Part shown: positions 27,173-37,482 of the stretch, one piece after another
How the letters are laid out: every line of letters begins with the position of its first letter
How positions within the stretch are numbered: the stretch's first letter is position 1
Assembly (NCBI RefSeq): GCF_013349995.1
Contig: NZ_JABVXF010000005.1
Location: 116,799-180,798, forward strand
Direction: 5' to 3'
DNA from: Pseudoalteromonas sp. 0303
GTDB taxonomy: Bacteria > Pseudomonadota > Gammaproteobacteria > Enterobacterales > Alteromonadaceae
DNA length: 64,000 bases
Made by a program: the position numbers and the translations under genes
Notes under the pieces: generated by a model
Seen by the model: only the letters and a program-made list of their open reading frames with translations
Database searches by the model: none
What the model was told of the DNA's origin: nothing

Positions 27173-27922
27173 TTATTGATCGTAACCCGGACTTTTATTG
27201 TCGAGTAAGCGCAGTAAGGCAGGCCAAGCAATTGCGCCGCCCAGTCCCTTAGTAGCAACTTCAGTTTGCCCTTTGATACCCTCAATAATCGCGCTAGGTA
27301 CTTGTACGAGTTGCTCGGTATTTTGTGAAGTACGAGTTTGTACAGCGCATGCAGCTTCAAAAACATACATAAACAAAAATGCATCAGCAACCGTTTTACC
27401 TACTGTTAATAGGCCATGATTACGTAGCATTAGAAAGTTATTCGTGCCAAGGTCATTCACTAAACGGTCTTGCTCAGCAGGGTTAAGGGCTATGCCTTCG
27501 TAGTCGTGATAACCCAAACCTGAGTGCACAACAACAGCTTGCTGAGAGATAGGCAATAAGCCGTCTTTGTTGGCAGACACTGCCGTGCCATTGAGTGAGT
27601 GGGTGTGAATAACGCAATGGGCATCATCACGCGCCATATGAATACAGCTATGAATATTAAACCCCGCAGGATTAACTGGGTATTCACTGTCATGCAGCTT
27701 ATTACATTGTTGATCTACTTTGATAAGACTTGATGCGGTAATTTCGTGAAACATCATGCCATACGGGTTTATCAAAAATTCGTTGTCTGTGCCGGGAACA
27801 CGCATTGAAATATGGGTAAAAATTAAATCATCCCAGCCATATAAAGCAACTAGGCGATACGCGGCAGCAAGCTCAACACGGGCTTGCCATTCTTGCTCTG
27901 ATACTGTGTGTTTCATGGTCAT
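27173..27922 (-). CDS. Class II aldolase/adducin-family protein
   Basis: A 249-residue cytosolic protein of the class II aldolase fold. The metal-binding histidines expected of the family are visible in CVIHTHSLNGTAVS and in FLMLRNHGLLTVG. Members include fuculose-phosphate aldolase and ribulose-phosphate epimerase, but many are uncharacterised, and I cannot assign the substrate. It lies between a BASS transporter gene and an Mpo1-like gene, all leftward with 9-10 bp gaps, so the three form an operon. Confidence 0.83.
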   Translation of the reverse strand: MTMKHTVSEQEWQARVELAAAYRLVALYGWDDLIFTHISMRVPGTDNEFLINPYGMMFHEITASSLIKVDQQCNKLHDSEYPVNPAGFNIHSCIHMARDDAHCVIHTHSLNGTAVSANKDGLLPISQQAVVVHSGLGYHDYEGIALNPAEQDRLVNDLGTNNFLMLRNHGLLTVGKTVADAFLFMYVFEAACAVQTRTSQNTEQLVQVPSAIIEGIKGQTEVATKGLGGAIAWPALLRLLDNKSPGYDQ

Positions 27923-27931
27923 GGTGTTTTC

Positions 27932-28252
27932 CTAAAATGGTACTTTGCGAATAATAATGTCTTTAAACATGACCCAATCACCAATAAAGCTATAAAAAGG
28001 GTGTGTAAAAGTAGCGGGGCGATTTTTTTCAAAAAAGAAATGACCAACCCAAGCAAAGCCATAGCCCACAACTGGGCATAAAATTAGCCAGCTATATTGC
28101 TGCTGATAAATAGCGGCAAACAAAATAGCCAAAACAATCCAACTGCCAATGAAATGTAAGCGTCGACAGACTTTATTTTTGTGTTCTTGTAAGTAATAGG
28201 GGTAAAACTCTTTAAAGTTCGCGAACTCGCGTTTACTTGCTACAGTGCCCAT
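27932..28252 (-). CDS. Mpo1-like (DUF962) membrane protein
   Basis: A 106-residue protein with two to three membrane segments. The family histidine motifs are present: RLHFIGSWIVL and GHFFFEKNRPATFTHPFYSF. Yeast Mpo1 is an iron-dependent dioxygenase that shortens 2-hydroxy fatty acids, and bacterial members may share this chemistry. It is the first gene of the leftward unit with the aldolase-like and BASS genes and is divergent from an AraC regulator. Confidence 0.85.
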   Translation of the reverse strand: MGTVASKREFANFKEFYPYYLQEHKNKVCRRLHFIGSWIVLAILFAAIYQQQYSWLILCPVVGYGFAWVGHFFFEKNRPATFTHPFYSFIGDWVMFKDIIIRKVPF

Positions 28253-28349
28253 ATTGTTGTCTCCGTTGTTAATTACAGGTTAACAATAGGCTTTTATTCT
28301 TCTATTTACTTGATAATATAAGTCATTAAATTGTTTATTAAGGACGCGC

Positions 28350-29315
28350 ATGAGAACCTTATCAAGCTGGTGGTTACGTGCTATGGCTGAGTCGTTTAAA
28401 TGGCAGGGCTTACCAATTAATGAGTTGTTTGCAGCGGCAAATATTCCTTTAGCAGAATTAAGTAGCCAAACAGCCCGATACCCACAAGCCAGTGTCAGTA
28501 TGCTTTGGAAGCAAGCGCAAGCGATGTTACCAAACACCCACTTAGGTCTTTATGTTGGCAGTAACATGAATGTACGCGCTATTCCGGTGGTAGGCATGGC
28601 TATTATTCAGTCAACACAGTTATTAAGTGCTTTTCGGCTGATATTGCGGTATCAAAAATTGATGGGCGATACACATAATGTCTCTTTGATCGATCATGGT
28701 AGTGAGTATGAACTTCGCTTTAACTTTAGTGATGGTGAGCGTGATATGTCACTGCTAAGCTACGAAGCGCCCATGGCGTTTTGTGTGAAAATAGCGCGCA
28801 CTGTAAAGGGGAAAAATTGGCACCCAACACGAATTTGCTTGCAACGTAAAGAGCCACACAGTGAGATTAATACGCACTTTAATTGCAAAATTGAATACGG
28901 CGCAACGACCCACAGCCTTTTTTTTAGCGAAAATACCGATAGTGAACCTGTGTTATCAAGCCAGTTGAAACTAGTGACGCAAACGAATGTGACGCAGGTA
29001 CTGAGAATTTTGCTTGAAGGGCATTTAATTCAAGGCCAAACCACCAGTAAAGCAATGGCAAAAGCACTTAACATGAGTGAAAAAACGCTGCAGCGGCGTC
29101 TTGCAAAAGAGGGCACAAGTTTTAGTAACGAATTAGCAAGATTAAGACAGCAAAAAAGTGTGTCATTGTTAAACGAAACAGATCTCTCTGTCACAGAAAT
29201 AGCCTTTTTGTGTGGCTACTCTGAAATTAGTGCATTTCATCATGCATTTCATCGCTGGTATGGCATGTCGCCAAAAACCTACAAGCAAAAAATGGCAATA
29301 ATAGCAGGGTCATAG
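28350..29315 (+). CDS. AraC-family transcriptional regulator
   Basis: A 321-residue regulator with the Arabinose_bd-type N-terminal domain (GLYVGSNMNVRAIPVVGMAI) and a C-terminal double helix-turn-helix (MSEKTLQRRLAKEGTSF, then TEIAFLCGYSEISAFHHAF and RWYGMSPKTYK). It is divergent from the Mpo1-like/aldolase/BASS unit with a 97-bp gap, and is its most likely regulator. An AAGGA site precedes the ATG. Confidence 0.85.
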   Translation: MRTLSSWWLRAMAESFKWQGLPINELFAAANIPLAELSSQTARYPQASVSMLWKQAQAMLPNTHLGLYVGSNMNVRAIPVVGMAIIQSTQLLSAFRLILRYQKLMGDTHNVSLIDHGSEYELRFNFSDGERDMSLLSYEAPMAFCVKIARTVKGKNWHPTRICLQRKEPHSEINTHFNCKIEYGATTHSLFFSENTDSEPVLSSQLKLVTQTNVTQVLRILLEGHLIQGQTTSKAMAKALNMSEKTLQRRLAKEGTSFSNELARLRQQKSVSLLNETDLSVTEIAFLCGYSEISAFHHAFHRWYGMSPKTYKQKMAIIAGS

Positions 29316-29544
29316 TAAGCACGGCTTTTTTCAGTGAGCTGTTTGTAGCTATTATTTTAACTAGTAAAAAGGTACAAGTTGGCGTTTGTTCCTATTCTGT
29401 TTGAGTTTGATAATTATTCATACAAAAACAACAGTAAAAGCTTAAATAGCAATTGCTTAACACAGACTTGTTACCTAAAATTATTGATAGGACGCAAGGA
29501 TGATCTAAAACCAAAACTCCACTATTAAGTATGAGGCTTGCTGA

Positions 29545-31479
29545 ATGCGAAACCTATCGCTGCGCACTATTTTTATTAGTTTTGTGTTAATTGCATTGTT
29601 TGTTGTCACTGTGGTTAGCGCCTTAATCAATACCAGCCAATTCTCTCGGCTTTATTACCAACAAACAGAAAAGCAATTATTGCCGGACGCTGTGGGTAAA
29701 GTGGCTGCCGAAATTGACGCTCAAATGCGCTACCCCATCTCTGTGTCACAGTCTTTAGCTGAAAACCAAATTCTGCATACGTGGATGAGCGAAGGTGAGA
29801 AAAACTCGCCAATTCATCAGCGTGTCATGGCGTACTTTGCTGACTTACAAAGAAAAAGCGGCGCTTCGTCGGTGTTTTGGGTGAGTAAAAACTCAATGAG
29901 TTATTACACACAAGACGGCTTTTTCAAATCAATCTCACAAAGTGAGCCAAGAGACAGTTGGTTTTTTGACTTTATTAGCTCAGATAAACGCCAAGCGCTT
30001 GCTTTAGATGTAAGTGAGCAGGGCGGACACCTCACTTTATACGTTAACACCTTGGTTGAAATTGCAGGGCAACGCCTTGGTGTTGCAGGGCTTGGTTATG
30101 ATATTTCAGATATTTCTAGCATTGTTACGTCGCGTAAAATTGGTGAGCAAGGGTATTTATTCTTAATTGATGAGAGCAAGCGAATTATTGCACACGCAAA
30201 TGATGCTTATATTGGTAAACAAGTCACAAGCGTCGCTTCATTAAGCGCATTACAAAGCTTTTTGAGCAGTAAACATACAGGCTTTATTCTATCGCAAGTC
30301 GAGCTCGCAGATGAAGATGTTTACGCTGGGGTTATGCCAATTGAAGGAACGGGCCTTACTCTTGTGGCAGTTCAACCAAAGCAAGAGATCTCAAGTGCGA
30401 TTAATACAGTCGTTTGGATGTCGATTATCGTAAGTGTCGTGCTTGCGGGTATCTTCTTAGTGTTGACGCTTTATTTTGCGAATTGGCTGAGTAAGAAAAT
30501 ACGCAGTGTTGGTGACGAGCTACTTGGTATGGCAGGTCACGGCGGTGATTTAACAAAACGTTTAGATGACAGTGTTGATAATGAACTGGGGCATCTTGCT
30601 AAGGGCTTTAATGCCATTATTGGTAAAGTAGCCGAGCTGGTGGATGAAATCAGTGTCACCGAGCAAGCGATGCGAGAGGGGATTGACGATCTTGCGAGCT
30701 TTGCCAACAAAACCTTTGCTGCTACCGAAGATCAGCGCGCGCAAACCGATCAAGTTGCCACAGCTATTACAGAAATGGGGCAAACAATTAACGAGGTGTC
30801 TGATATTGCTCATCGTACAGCAAGCGACACAGAAGAAGCGGTACGAGAAACCGTGCAAACCAATCAAAGTATGGCTGCCACAGCGCAAACCATGAATGAA
30901 CTGAATGACATTTTGATCACGGTTGATAAAAGTATCGGTGAGTTTGCAAATCAAGCAGCTGAGATCAACTCGGTTGTTGAAGTGATCAATGCAATTTCAG
31001 AACAAACTAATTTATTGGCACTCAATGCGGCAATTGAAGCGGCAAGAGCGGGTGAGCAAGGCCGAGGCTTTGCGGTCGTCGCTGATGAAGTTCGCTCACT
31101 TGCACAGCGTACGCAAACATCGACTTCTGAAATTAGGGAACAGATTTCGCGTTTACAAAGCTCATCATTGCAATCACAAGAAGCGATTGCCGAAGGTACG
31201 CAAAGTAGTCAAAAAGTGACTGAGCTTACGCATATTGCAGTGTCTGCACTTCAGTCTATTCAGCAGAAGTTTGAAATTATCAGCCAAGGCAATCACCAAG
31301 TTGCAGCAGCAACCGAAGAGCAGGGCACGGTGGTTGAGCATATCAATCAGTCGGCTCATGATATTTCTGACAGTGCGATGCAAATACATGATAACGCTGA
31401 ACAACAACAGCGTGGTACGCAAAGCTTATTATCGCGTGCTCAGCACCTTAAAGATTTAGTAAGTCAGTTTAAAGTTTAA
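29545..31479 (+). CDS. Methyl-accepting chemotaxis protein with dCache sensor
   Basis: A 644-residue chemoreceptor. The membrane segments are near residues 9-29 and 288-312. Between them is a double-Cache periplasmic domain (motifs [18 protein letters not shown] and [20 protein letters not shown]), then HAMP and the cytoplasmic coiled coil with tip [20 protein letters not shown]. dCache domains often bind amino acids or small acids; the ligand is not predictable here. The 229-bp gap before it shows no gene. Confidence 0.9.
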   Translation: MRNLSLRTIFISFVLIALFVVTVVSALINTSQFSRLYYQQTEKQLLPDAVGKVAAEIDAQMRYPISVSQSLAENQILHTWMSEGEKNSPIHQRVMAYFADLQRKSGASSVFWVSKNSMSYYTQDGFFKSISQSEPRDSWFFDFISSDKRQALALDVSEQGGHLTLYVNTLVEIAGQRLGVAGLGYDISDISSIVTSRKIGEQGYLFLIDESKRIIAHANDAYIGKQVTSVASLSALQSFLSSKHTGFILSQVELADEDVYAGVMPIEGTGLTLVAVQPKQEISSAINTVVWMSIIVSVVLAGIFLVLTLYFANWLSKKIRSVGDELLGMAGHGGDLTKRLDDSVDNELGHLAKGFNAIIGKVAELVDEISVTEQAMREGIDDLASFANKTFAATEDQRAQTDQVATAITEMGQTINEVSDIAHRTASDTEEAVRETVQTNQSMAATAQTMNELNDILITVDKSIGEFANQAAEINSVVEVINAISEQTNLLALNAAIEAARAGEQGRGFAVVADEVRSLAQRTQTSTSEIREQISRLQSSSLQSQEAIAEGTQSSQKVTELTHIAVSALQSIQQKFEIISQGNHQVAAATEEQGTVVEHINQSAHDISDSAMQIHDNAEQQQRGTQSLLSRAQHLKDLVSQFKV

Positions 31480-31739
31480 TTGCCTGCTTTTTAAATCAGC
31501 CTCGAGTAACAGGCTTTAACAACATGTATTGTTAACGCCTTAGTGTTTTTTAGCTTACAAGTGAGTGATTCAGCTTACTTGTTTGCTGCTAATTCCTTTC
31601 TTATTAGTAACACATCGTGCAAAAAACTTTCAAAAAGGGACTATTAACTAAGTTTTTAGTGCGTTTAAGCGCGCTGCGTATTACAATTGAGACTTTATAT
31701 CATTACCGCATTTCCAGCTGATAGGTATTTCACTTCTTC

Positions 31740-32633
31740 ATGACAGATATTACAACACACCAAGCATCTAGACGCCGCTTGTTGATTGCCTTAGCCATAA
31801 CATGTTCGTTTATGGTGATACAGGTTATTGGCGCCTATTATTCGAATTCGCTTGCTGTACTTGCTGATGCTGGGCATTTGTTTGTTCATAACAGTTCTTT
31901 ATTCATCGCGCTTATTGCCTCAAGCATGGCGATATATTTTGCAAAAAACTTTAATGATGGCTACCAGCGCGCAGAGCTTACGGGTGGCTTGATCAATGGC
32001 ATCTTATATTTAAGCATTAGCTTGATCATCCTTTATGAAGGAGGTGAACGTTACTTTCATCATAGCGATGGCCATGATTTACAAATTAATAGCTATCTGA
32101 TGTCGGTTATTTCAGCTATTGGTTTTTTGTTTCATGGTGCTGCAGCTTGGGTGTTATACAAAGGGCGCAAAGCCAGTATTAACGTTTATGCGGTGTTTTT
32201 ACACTCGTTTTTTGACTTAATTTCAACGGTTTCAACCTTCTTCGCTGGTATTTTAATCCACCTAACTGGCTGGGCCGAAATTGATATTATTTCGAGTATG
32301 TTGATTGCTATCTTTGTCTTGTTTACTGGGGTTAAAGTAATCATACGTTGTATTCAAGGTTTACTTGAGAACAGAAGTAAGCTGCCAAATGTAGCTGATA
32401 TTGAACAAAGTATTGCCTCTGTTGAACACGTACAAAATGTTCACAATGTAACGGTCATGCGCCAAGATAAAGACATTATTGTAGGCGCGCACGTTGTTTT
32501 AAAACAGCACTGTACCGTTGAAAAGCATGACGAAGCATGTCGCTTAAAGGTCGAAAAACTATTGCTATCGCGCTTTAAAATTGGAAAAAGTGTGCTGCAA
32601 ATAGAAAGTCATGAATGCCAGCATGTTAATTAA
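31740..32633 (+). CDS. Cation diffusion facilitator (CzcD/ZitB-like)
   Basis: A 297-residue inner-membrane metal/proton antiporter with six membrane segments and a C-terminal cytoplasmic domain. The second-helix motif reads LADAGHLFVHN, so the usual HxxxD becomes H46xxxH50, while the fifth-helix HxxxD is kept (LHSFFDLIS). This change in the transport site could alter metal choice. The ribosome site is weak (AGGT about 13 nt upstream). The preceding 260 bp show no gene. Confidence 0.85.
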   Translation: MTDITTHQASRRRLLIALAITCSFMVIQVIGAYYSNSLAVLADAGHLFVHNSSLFIALIASSMAIYFAKNFNDGYQRAELTGGLINGILYLSISLIILYEGGERYFHHSDGHDLQINSYLMSVISAIGFLFHGAAAWVLYKGRKASINVYAVFLHSFFDLISTVSTFFAGILIHLTGWAEIDIISSMLIAIFVLFTGVKVIIRCIQGLLENRSKLPNVADIEQSIASVEHVQNVHNVTVMRQDKDIIVGAHVVLKQHCTVEKHDEACRLKVEKLLLSRFKIGKSVLQIESHECQHVN

Positions 32634-32686
32634 AGTGGCAAAAAGTTTAATTTTCTTTTAATTTAAAGGTATCACTATGAAGTTAG

Positions 32687-32800
32687 GATATCTTTTTTGC
32701 TTATCAAAAAGGCAAACGATGGTTTTTTGATAAGCCCATTAATAAAAATGAGCTTTATCGCTGTCTGAATAAATGGTTTAAAGCATGTTTAGTCGTTTAA
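32687..32800 (+). pseudogene. Possible C-terminal remnant of a response-regulator receiver domain
   Basis: An open stretch of 37 codons without a start, beginning after a TAG, reads FFDKPINKNELYRCLNKWF near its end. This resembles the conserved lysine-proline and last helix of receiver domains (the KP-I/L-x-x-x-x-L-x-x-x-L-x-x-W pattern). It ends inside the last codons of the convergent 1511-residue gene. It could be the tail of a deleted hybrid kinase or regulator, or chance; only the motif supports it. Confidence 0.3.
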
Positions 32801-35800
32801 CTATTCCCTGAATCGTGCTTTCTGCAATGAGGTCATCGGCCAACATAGGTTTTGCGAAGTAGTAACCTTGTAAGTCTTCGCAGCCCATCTCGGTTAAGAA
32901 ACTGATTTGCTCACCTGTCTCAACCCCTTCAGCAATACAATATAAGCCTAAGTTTGATGACAGCGCATGGATGGTTCTAATAATAGATTCATTACTTTTA
33001 TCTTTGCCGATATTACGCACGAAGCTTTGGTCAATTTTTATCACATCAATCGGGAATTGGCTTAGGTAAGTCAGTGACGAGTATCCTGTGCCAAAGTCAT
33101 CAAGTAATAGTTTGAAGCCGGCATTTTTGAGTTTTTGCAACTGTTTTGAGGCTTTCTCTTTATCTTCCAAAAGCGTATTTTCTGTAATTTCAAGACGTAG
33201 CTGAACCGGCTTAACCATGTGGTTATTCAAAATAAGTAGTAAGCGTTCAGTTAAGCTCGATTTTAAAATATGCGTTGGTGACAGGTTTAATGATAAATAA
33301 AACTGCGGGTTAGCACGCAGCATTGGCAGTAGCTCTGTTAATGCTCTATCAAGTGCTTGTTCAGTCAACGCATCGATTAGGCCTACCTCTTCAGCAATAG
33401 GAATAAACTCTGCAGGAGATACAAAACCTTGTTCATTTTCCCAACGCATTAAAAGCTCTACACCATTTATTTTTTTTGTTTTGGCATTAACTATAGGTTG
33501 ATAGTTATTAAATAACTCATCATCTTTAAACGCATCTTTCAAGGCATTTTCAAGTAATAGCTTTTTGGTTAGCTGGTTATTCATCTGCTCAGTGAAATAT
33601 TTAAAATTGTTACGGCCAGATTGCTTAGCGTGCATCATGGCGATATCTGAATTTTTAATTAAATCATCTGCTGTTTTCGCATCAAATGGGTAAAGTGCCA
33701 CACCAACACTTGCGGAAATATTGATTGAAAAGTCGTCAATTATAACCTTGTTTGCCAGCTCTTCAGTGAGTTTTTTAACAAGATCACTGAGTGTTTGTGG
33801 TGAGTGTAAATCTTTAATAAGAACCAAAAACTCATCACCACTTTGACGGCCAATTATGGCGTTTTCGGGCAACATTAGGCTTACTCTTTGCGTTATGTCA
33901 CAAAGTAATTGGTCGCCTACAGCGTGCCCGAATGAATCATTTACGGGCTTAAATTTATCTAAATCAATAAATAATAATGCAGCTAGTTTATTGTATTTTT
34001 TGGCGTTATTTATACAGTTGCTAATTTTTGTATACATTAAAGAGCGGTTAGGCAAGCCCGTTAACGGGTCATAATTTGCTAAATAACGTAAATCGTCTTC
34101 AGCGCGTTTTTGTTCTGTTAAGTCTGAAATTACAATTACATAATGACTAATTGATTGGTTTTCCTTAGCTACAGCCGTGACACTAATATGAACTGGGTGT
34201 GCAGGGCTTTTTAAAGTACGAATGACAGCCTCTGTTTTCCAGTTTTGTTTTGGTTTAAGCGTTTTTAGTATGTCTATATATTTAAGGTATTTGGCACGGC
34301 CTATAGCTGCAATAAAGTCGCCACTGGTAAGAGCTGCAACATTGTTTGAAGTGGTGAATGCTTCGCCAAAACTCGCATTGGCAGAAAATGGTTTGAGTTG
34401 ATTGTCTAAAATTAACAACCAGTCGTTTATTTGCCCAAATGCTTCACCAAGAACACTGGCTTGCTGTGCATTAGCACGTTGCTCAGTAATATTGGTATAG
34501 ATGCCGGTTACTTTAAATGGACGGTTGTTTTCATCGCTTGCAACGATGCGGCCAATATCTTCATACCAAAGCCAGTTACCGTTTTTATGCTTTAAACGGT
34601 AAGTTATGTTCCACTGCTCATTATTTGTTTGTTTACAAAATAGTTGCCACTGACTAGTTACATGATTGCGATCGTGCGGGTGCACTAAACTCACAAACTC
34701 TTTGAGGCTTATACCGTCTTTATACTCGGCATAACCCAGTTCTGCAAAAAAACGAGTCGTTCTTAAAAATTGCTCTGCTAGGTTAATCTCCCAAACACCA
34801 CTTTTAGTACTACTTAAAGCGAGTTCGGTTTGTTGCTGTGATTTTAAAACTTCTGCATGAGCACGGCCTATCATTTGTTGGCGAGCATGGTATTGCCAAA
34901 ATAGGAAAAACAAAACAGCTGATACAATAACGACATAACTTGCTTTTGCAGCAGGGGATGACCAAGGTGCATGTGCAACATTAAATCTTAGTTGTCTAGA
35001 CGCTGATATAGCATCGCTTAACTCGGTTGACGACGACACTGATAACACATAATCGCCAGGCGGTAATTTAGTGAAAAAGACCTCATTGGTTGTCAGCTTG
35101 TCGTATTGCAGTGAGGTTGGCCCATCAAGGGTCACTCGATAAGATGTTTTATCTTTATTGATGGTATCAAAATTAGAAAAGGTAACTGCTAAGCCCATAT
35201 CATCTGAGGTGATTCGCAGAGGCGTATTCACATATTTATATGGATGGTAGTTAAGCTCTCGCGAAAGCAAAGTTACATTGGTAATTTCGGTATTTATATT
35301 ACCTGCCTCTACAGGCGATGATAAAAAGTCTTCTGGTGAAAGTAAAAGTACGCCTCGGGTACTACCAAATGCAAGTTGTCCGTTATTTAAGGTGGTGTCG
35401 GCGTCAATGTTAAATTCATTAACTGCTAAACCATCGCGAATAAAGTAACGGTCAAGTTCTAAGGAGCTTAAGTCAAGGCGGTAAAGGCCATTTTGAGTAC
35501 CTAACCATAAAAAACCAAAACGATCTATTTGCAATGCAAAAACAGATTTAGCTTTTAAGCCAGACTGTATATTAATACGGTGTTTAACTTCGTAAGTTTT
35601 AGCATCAATGCCAATAAGCCCTTCGTCAGCGGAGCCGAGCCAAAGGGTATTGTTATAATCCATCACCCAGTCATCAATTGTGGTGAATGCTAAGGGATTA
35701 TAGTTTTCTGTTTGGTATATCAATGTTAACTTTTGAGTCTGCTCATTGTAGCGGTATAACTTGCCCGACATACTCAGTACGTATTCGTTGGGGTGGTCAG

Positions 35801-37313
35801 GCAATGGCTTTAAAAAGGCATGGGCATTAACTAGGTCAACTTGTTCTTTTAATCCTTTAATAGTGGTAAGTTCACCCGTTTTACCATTGTACTTATAAAA
35901 GTTTTGCTCATCTAAAAATGCAAATTGATCATTGCCCATAGCACGAAAGCCCCAGTTAGGGCCGTAATTTATGAGGTGCATGGTCTCAGCATTGCCTTTT
36001 ATAGGAACCAGTTCGCCTTTTTGTTTATCAAACAAGGCAAGACCTATGTATTTCATTAGCCATAGATAACGGTCGCTGTCATCAATGTTAGCCTTGGTAA
36101 TACCATAAATACCATGCTCACCATGAAAGGCTTTTTCATCGTTGCTAACTAGGTATGGTGTAATATCTTTAGTAACTTGGTTGTACTTCATTAGGCCATT
36201 ATCTGTGCCAATCCAAACTGTATTGTTTTGATCTTGTAGTACTGACCAGACATTATTATTGAAGCGAGCTTGGGTATTTTTTAATTCAATATGTTTAAAA
36301 CGTCTTGCGAGTGTTGACCAAGTAAAAACGCCTTGTGAGCGGGATGCAAGCCAGAGCAGCCCTGTTTTATCAATCATGACATCTTGAATTGAATTGTCAG
36401 TCATCAGAAACTTACTTTGTTCAAAGTTTAAGATGAACTCAACCGACATGGTTTGGCGATTAAATTCGAACAACCCTTTTTCTGTGACGATATATTCACC
36501 AAATGCACTAACAGAATAATCCCAAATATTTAAGTCAGGGATTAACAGCCTTACCTTATCAAAGGCCAGTAAAAGGTTAGTGTTAAAAGGGATATCAAAC
36601 ATGCCCTCTACAGTGCCAACAAATAAGCCCAGTTGCGCATCAACCCTTAAAAATTTAACGTTTTTATTATCTTCGGTAACCTTAGATTTATCGGTTAGTG
36701 GAATATGCGAGATATGATCATCTGCAAGGTTTTTTGAGAAAAGCCCATTTGACGTGCCGATATATAAAAAGTTGTCGTGCAGGGTGAGTGCTCGTACAAT
36801 ATGTTCTTTTTTATTGATAGAAAACTCATGCAAAAACTTTTTTGATTGCTTGTTGTATGAATAAACGTGCTGGGCAATAGCGAAGTAAAAAAAGTGATTG
36901 TCTTCAGTGATTGCTAAAATAGGCGAAAAGAAAACATCTTCAGGGTCTAGTTTGCCAGAATAGATTTTTTCGACTTTTAGCGTTTTTGGGTCGATTAGAA
37001 AAGCACCTGAAAACTCAGTGCTGACGAAAATGTTTCCGTCGTCAGTTTTATGCATTGCCGTAATTTGTCGCTGATCAAGAATATATTCACCAGCAAAAGG
37101 GGCTACCTGATAACCATCATACCTATTTAAGCCTTGGTAGGTACCAATCCAAATAAAGCCTAAATCATCTTGCACGATTTTAGTTACACTGCCTTGCGTA
37201 AGTCCTTCATCGGTTGAAATACGCTGCATTTGCAAAGCATAGTTTTGTGCCAACGCTGAAGAGGAGAGCGTGAAGAGCAGCAAACTGAAAATCAAAAGAA
37301 AAAGCTTAGGCAC
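32778..37313 (-). CDS. Propeller-Y_Y_Y-PAS-GGDEF-EAL c-di-GMP signalling protein
   Basis: A 1511-residue sensor. The order is: signal peptide (1-22), periplasmic two-component-regulator-type beta propellers (about 30-670, with repeats such as DDLGFIWIGTYQGLNRYDG and DRFGFLWLGTQNGLYRLD), Y_Y_Y domain, one membrane helix (about 785-808), PAS domains (about 830-1070), GGDEF (SGDEF near 1157) and EAL (ELL near 1284). The EAL residues appear complete (LNLSPTHI, ITENTL, LLDDFGTGYSSL, VIKIDQSFV, AEGVE), so phosphodiesterase activity is likely. SGDEF may keep or lose cyclase activity. Propeller sensors of this kind often respond to polysaccharides. Confidence 0.88.
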   Translation of the reverse strand: MPKLFLLIFSLLLFTLSSSALAQNYALQMQRISTDEGLTQGSVTKIVQDDLGFIWIGTYQGLNRYDGYQVAPFAGEYILDQRQITAMHKTDDGNIFVSTEFSGAFLIDPKTLKVEKIYSGKLDPEDVFFSPILAITEDNHFFYFAIAQHVYSYNKQSKKFLHEFSINKKEHIVRALTLHDNFLYIGTSNGLFSKNLADDHISHIPLTDKSKVTEDNKNVKFLRVDAQLGLFVGTVEGMFDIPFNTNLLLAFDKVRLLIPDLNIWDYSVSAFGEYIVTEKGLFEFNRQTMSVEFILNFEQSKFLMTDNSIQDVMIDKTGLLWLASRSQGVFTWSTLARRFKHIELKNTQARFNNNVWSVLQDQNNTVWIGTDNGLMKYNQVTKDITPYLVSNDEKAFHGEHGIYGITKANIDDSDRYLWLMKYIGLALFDKQKGELVPIKGNAETMHLINYGPNWGFRAMGNDQFAFLDEQNFYKYNGKTGELTTIKGLKEQVDLVNAHAFLKPLPDHPNEYVLSMSGKLYRYNEQTQKLTLIYQTENYNPLAFTTIDDWVMDYNNTLWLGSADEGLIGIDAKTYEVKHRINIQSGLKAKSVFALQIDRFGFLWLGTQNGLYRLDLSSLELDRYFIRDGLAVNEFNIDADTTLNNGQLAFGSTRGVLLLSPEDFLSSPVEAGNINTEITNVTLLSRELNYHPYKYVNTPLRITSDDMGLAVTFSNFDTINKDKTSYRVTLDGPTSLQYDKLTTNEVFFTKLPPGDYVLSVSSSTELSDAISASRQLRFNVAHAPWSSPAAKASYVVIVSAVLFFLFWQYHARQQMIGRAHAEVLKSQQQTELALSSTKSGVWEINLAEQFLRTTRFFAELGYAEYKDGISLKEFVSLVHPHDRNHVTSQWQLFCKQTNNEQWNITYRLKHKNGNWLWYEDIGRIVASDENNRPFKVTGIYTNITEQRANAQQASVLGEAFGQINDWLLILDNQLKPFSANASFGEAFTTSNNVAALTSGDFIAAIGRAKYLKYIDILKTLKPKQNWKTEAVIRTLKSPAHPVHISVTAVAKENQSISHYVIVISDLTEQKRAEDDLRYLANYDPLTGLPNRSLMYTKISNCINNAKKYNKLAALLFIDLDKFKPVNDSFGHAVGDQLLCDITQRVSLMLPENAIIGRQSGDEFLVLIKDLHSPQTLSDLVKKLTEELANKVIIDDFSINISASVGVALYPFDAKTADDLIKNSDIAMMHAKQSGRNNFKYFTEQMNNQLTKKLLLENALKDAFKDDELFNNYQPIVNAKTKKINGVELLMRWENEQGFVSPAEFIPIAEEVGLIDALTEQALDRALTELLPMLRANPQFYLSLNLSPTHILKSSLTERLLLILNNHMVKPVQLRLEITENTLLEDKEKASKQLQKLKNAGFKLLLDDFGTGYSSLTYLSQFPIDVIKIDQSFVRNIGKDKSNESIIRTIHALSSNLGLYCIAEGVETGEQISFLTEMGCEDLQGYYFAKPMLADDLIAESTIQGIVKRLNML

Positions 37314-37424
37314 TGACTGATTAACCCTAAATTATTATTTGCGCATAATTTTTAACAAAATATAGCACAATTATGACCGTAATTAATGGTTCTGAAAAGA
37401 AAAAATAGTAATAAGGTCTACTTG

Positions 37425-37452
37425 TTGCTGAAACTGAAACCTATGCTATAAC
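37425..37452 (+). promoter_or_regulatory. Sigma70-like promoter of the isochorismatase-family gene
   Basis: TTGCTG (37425-37430) and TATAAC (37447-37452) are 16 bp apart and lie about 30 bp before the start codon, divergent from the 1511-residue gene. Confidence 0.5.
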
Positions 37453-37482
37453 TAGTTCAATTATCAGCAATTAGAGAGCGTG

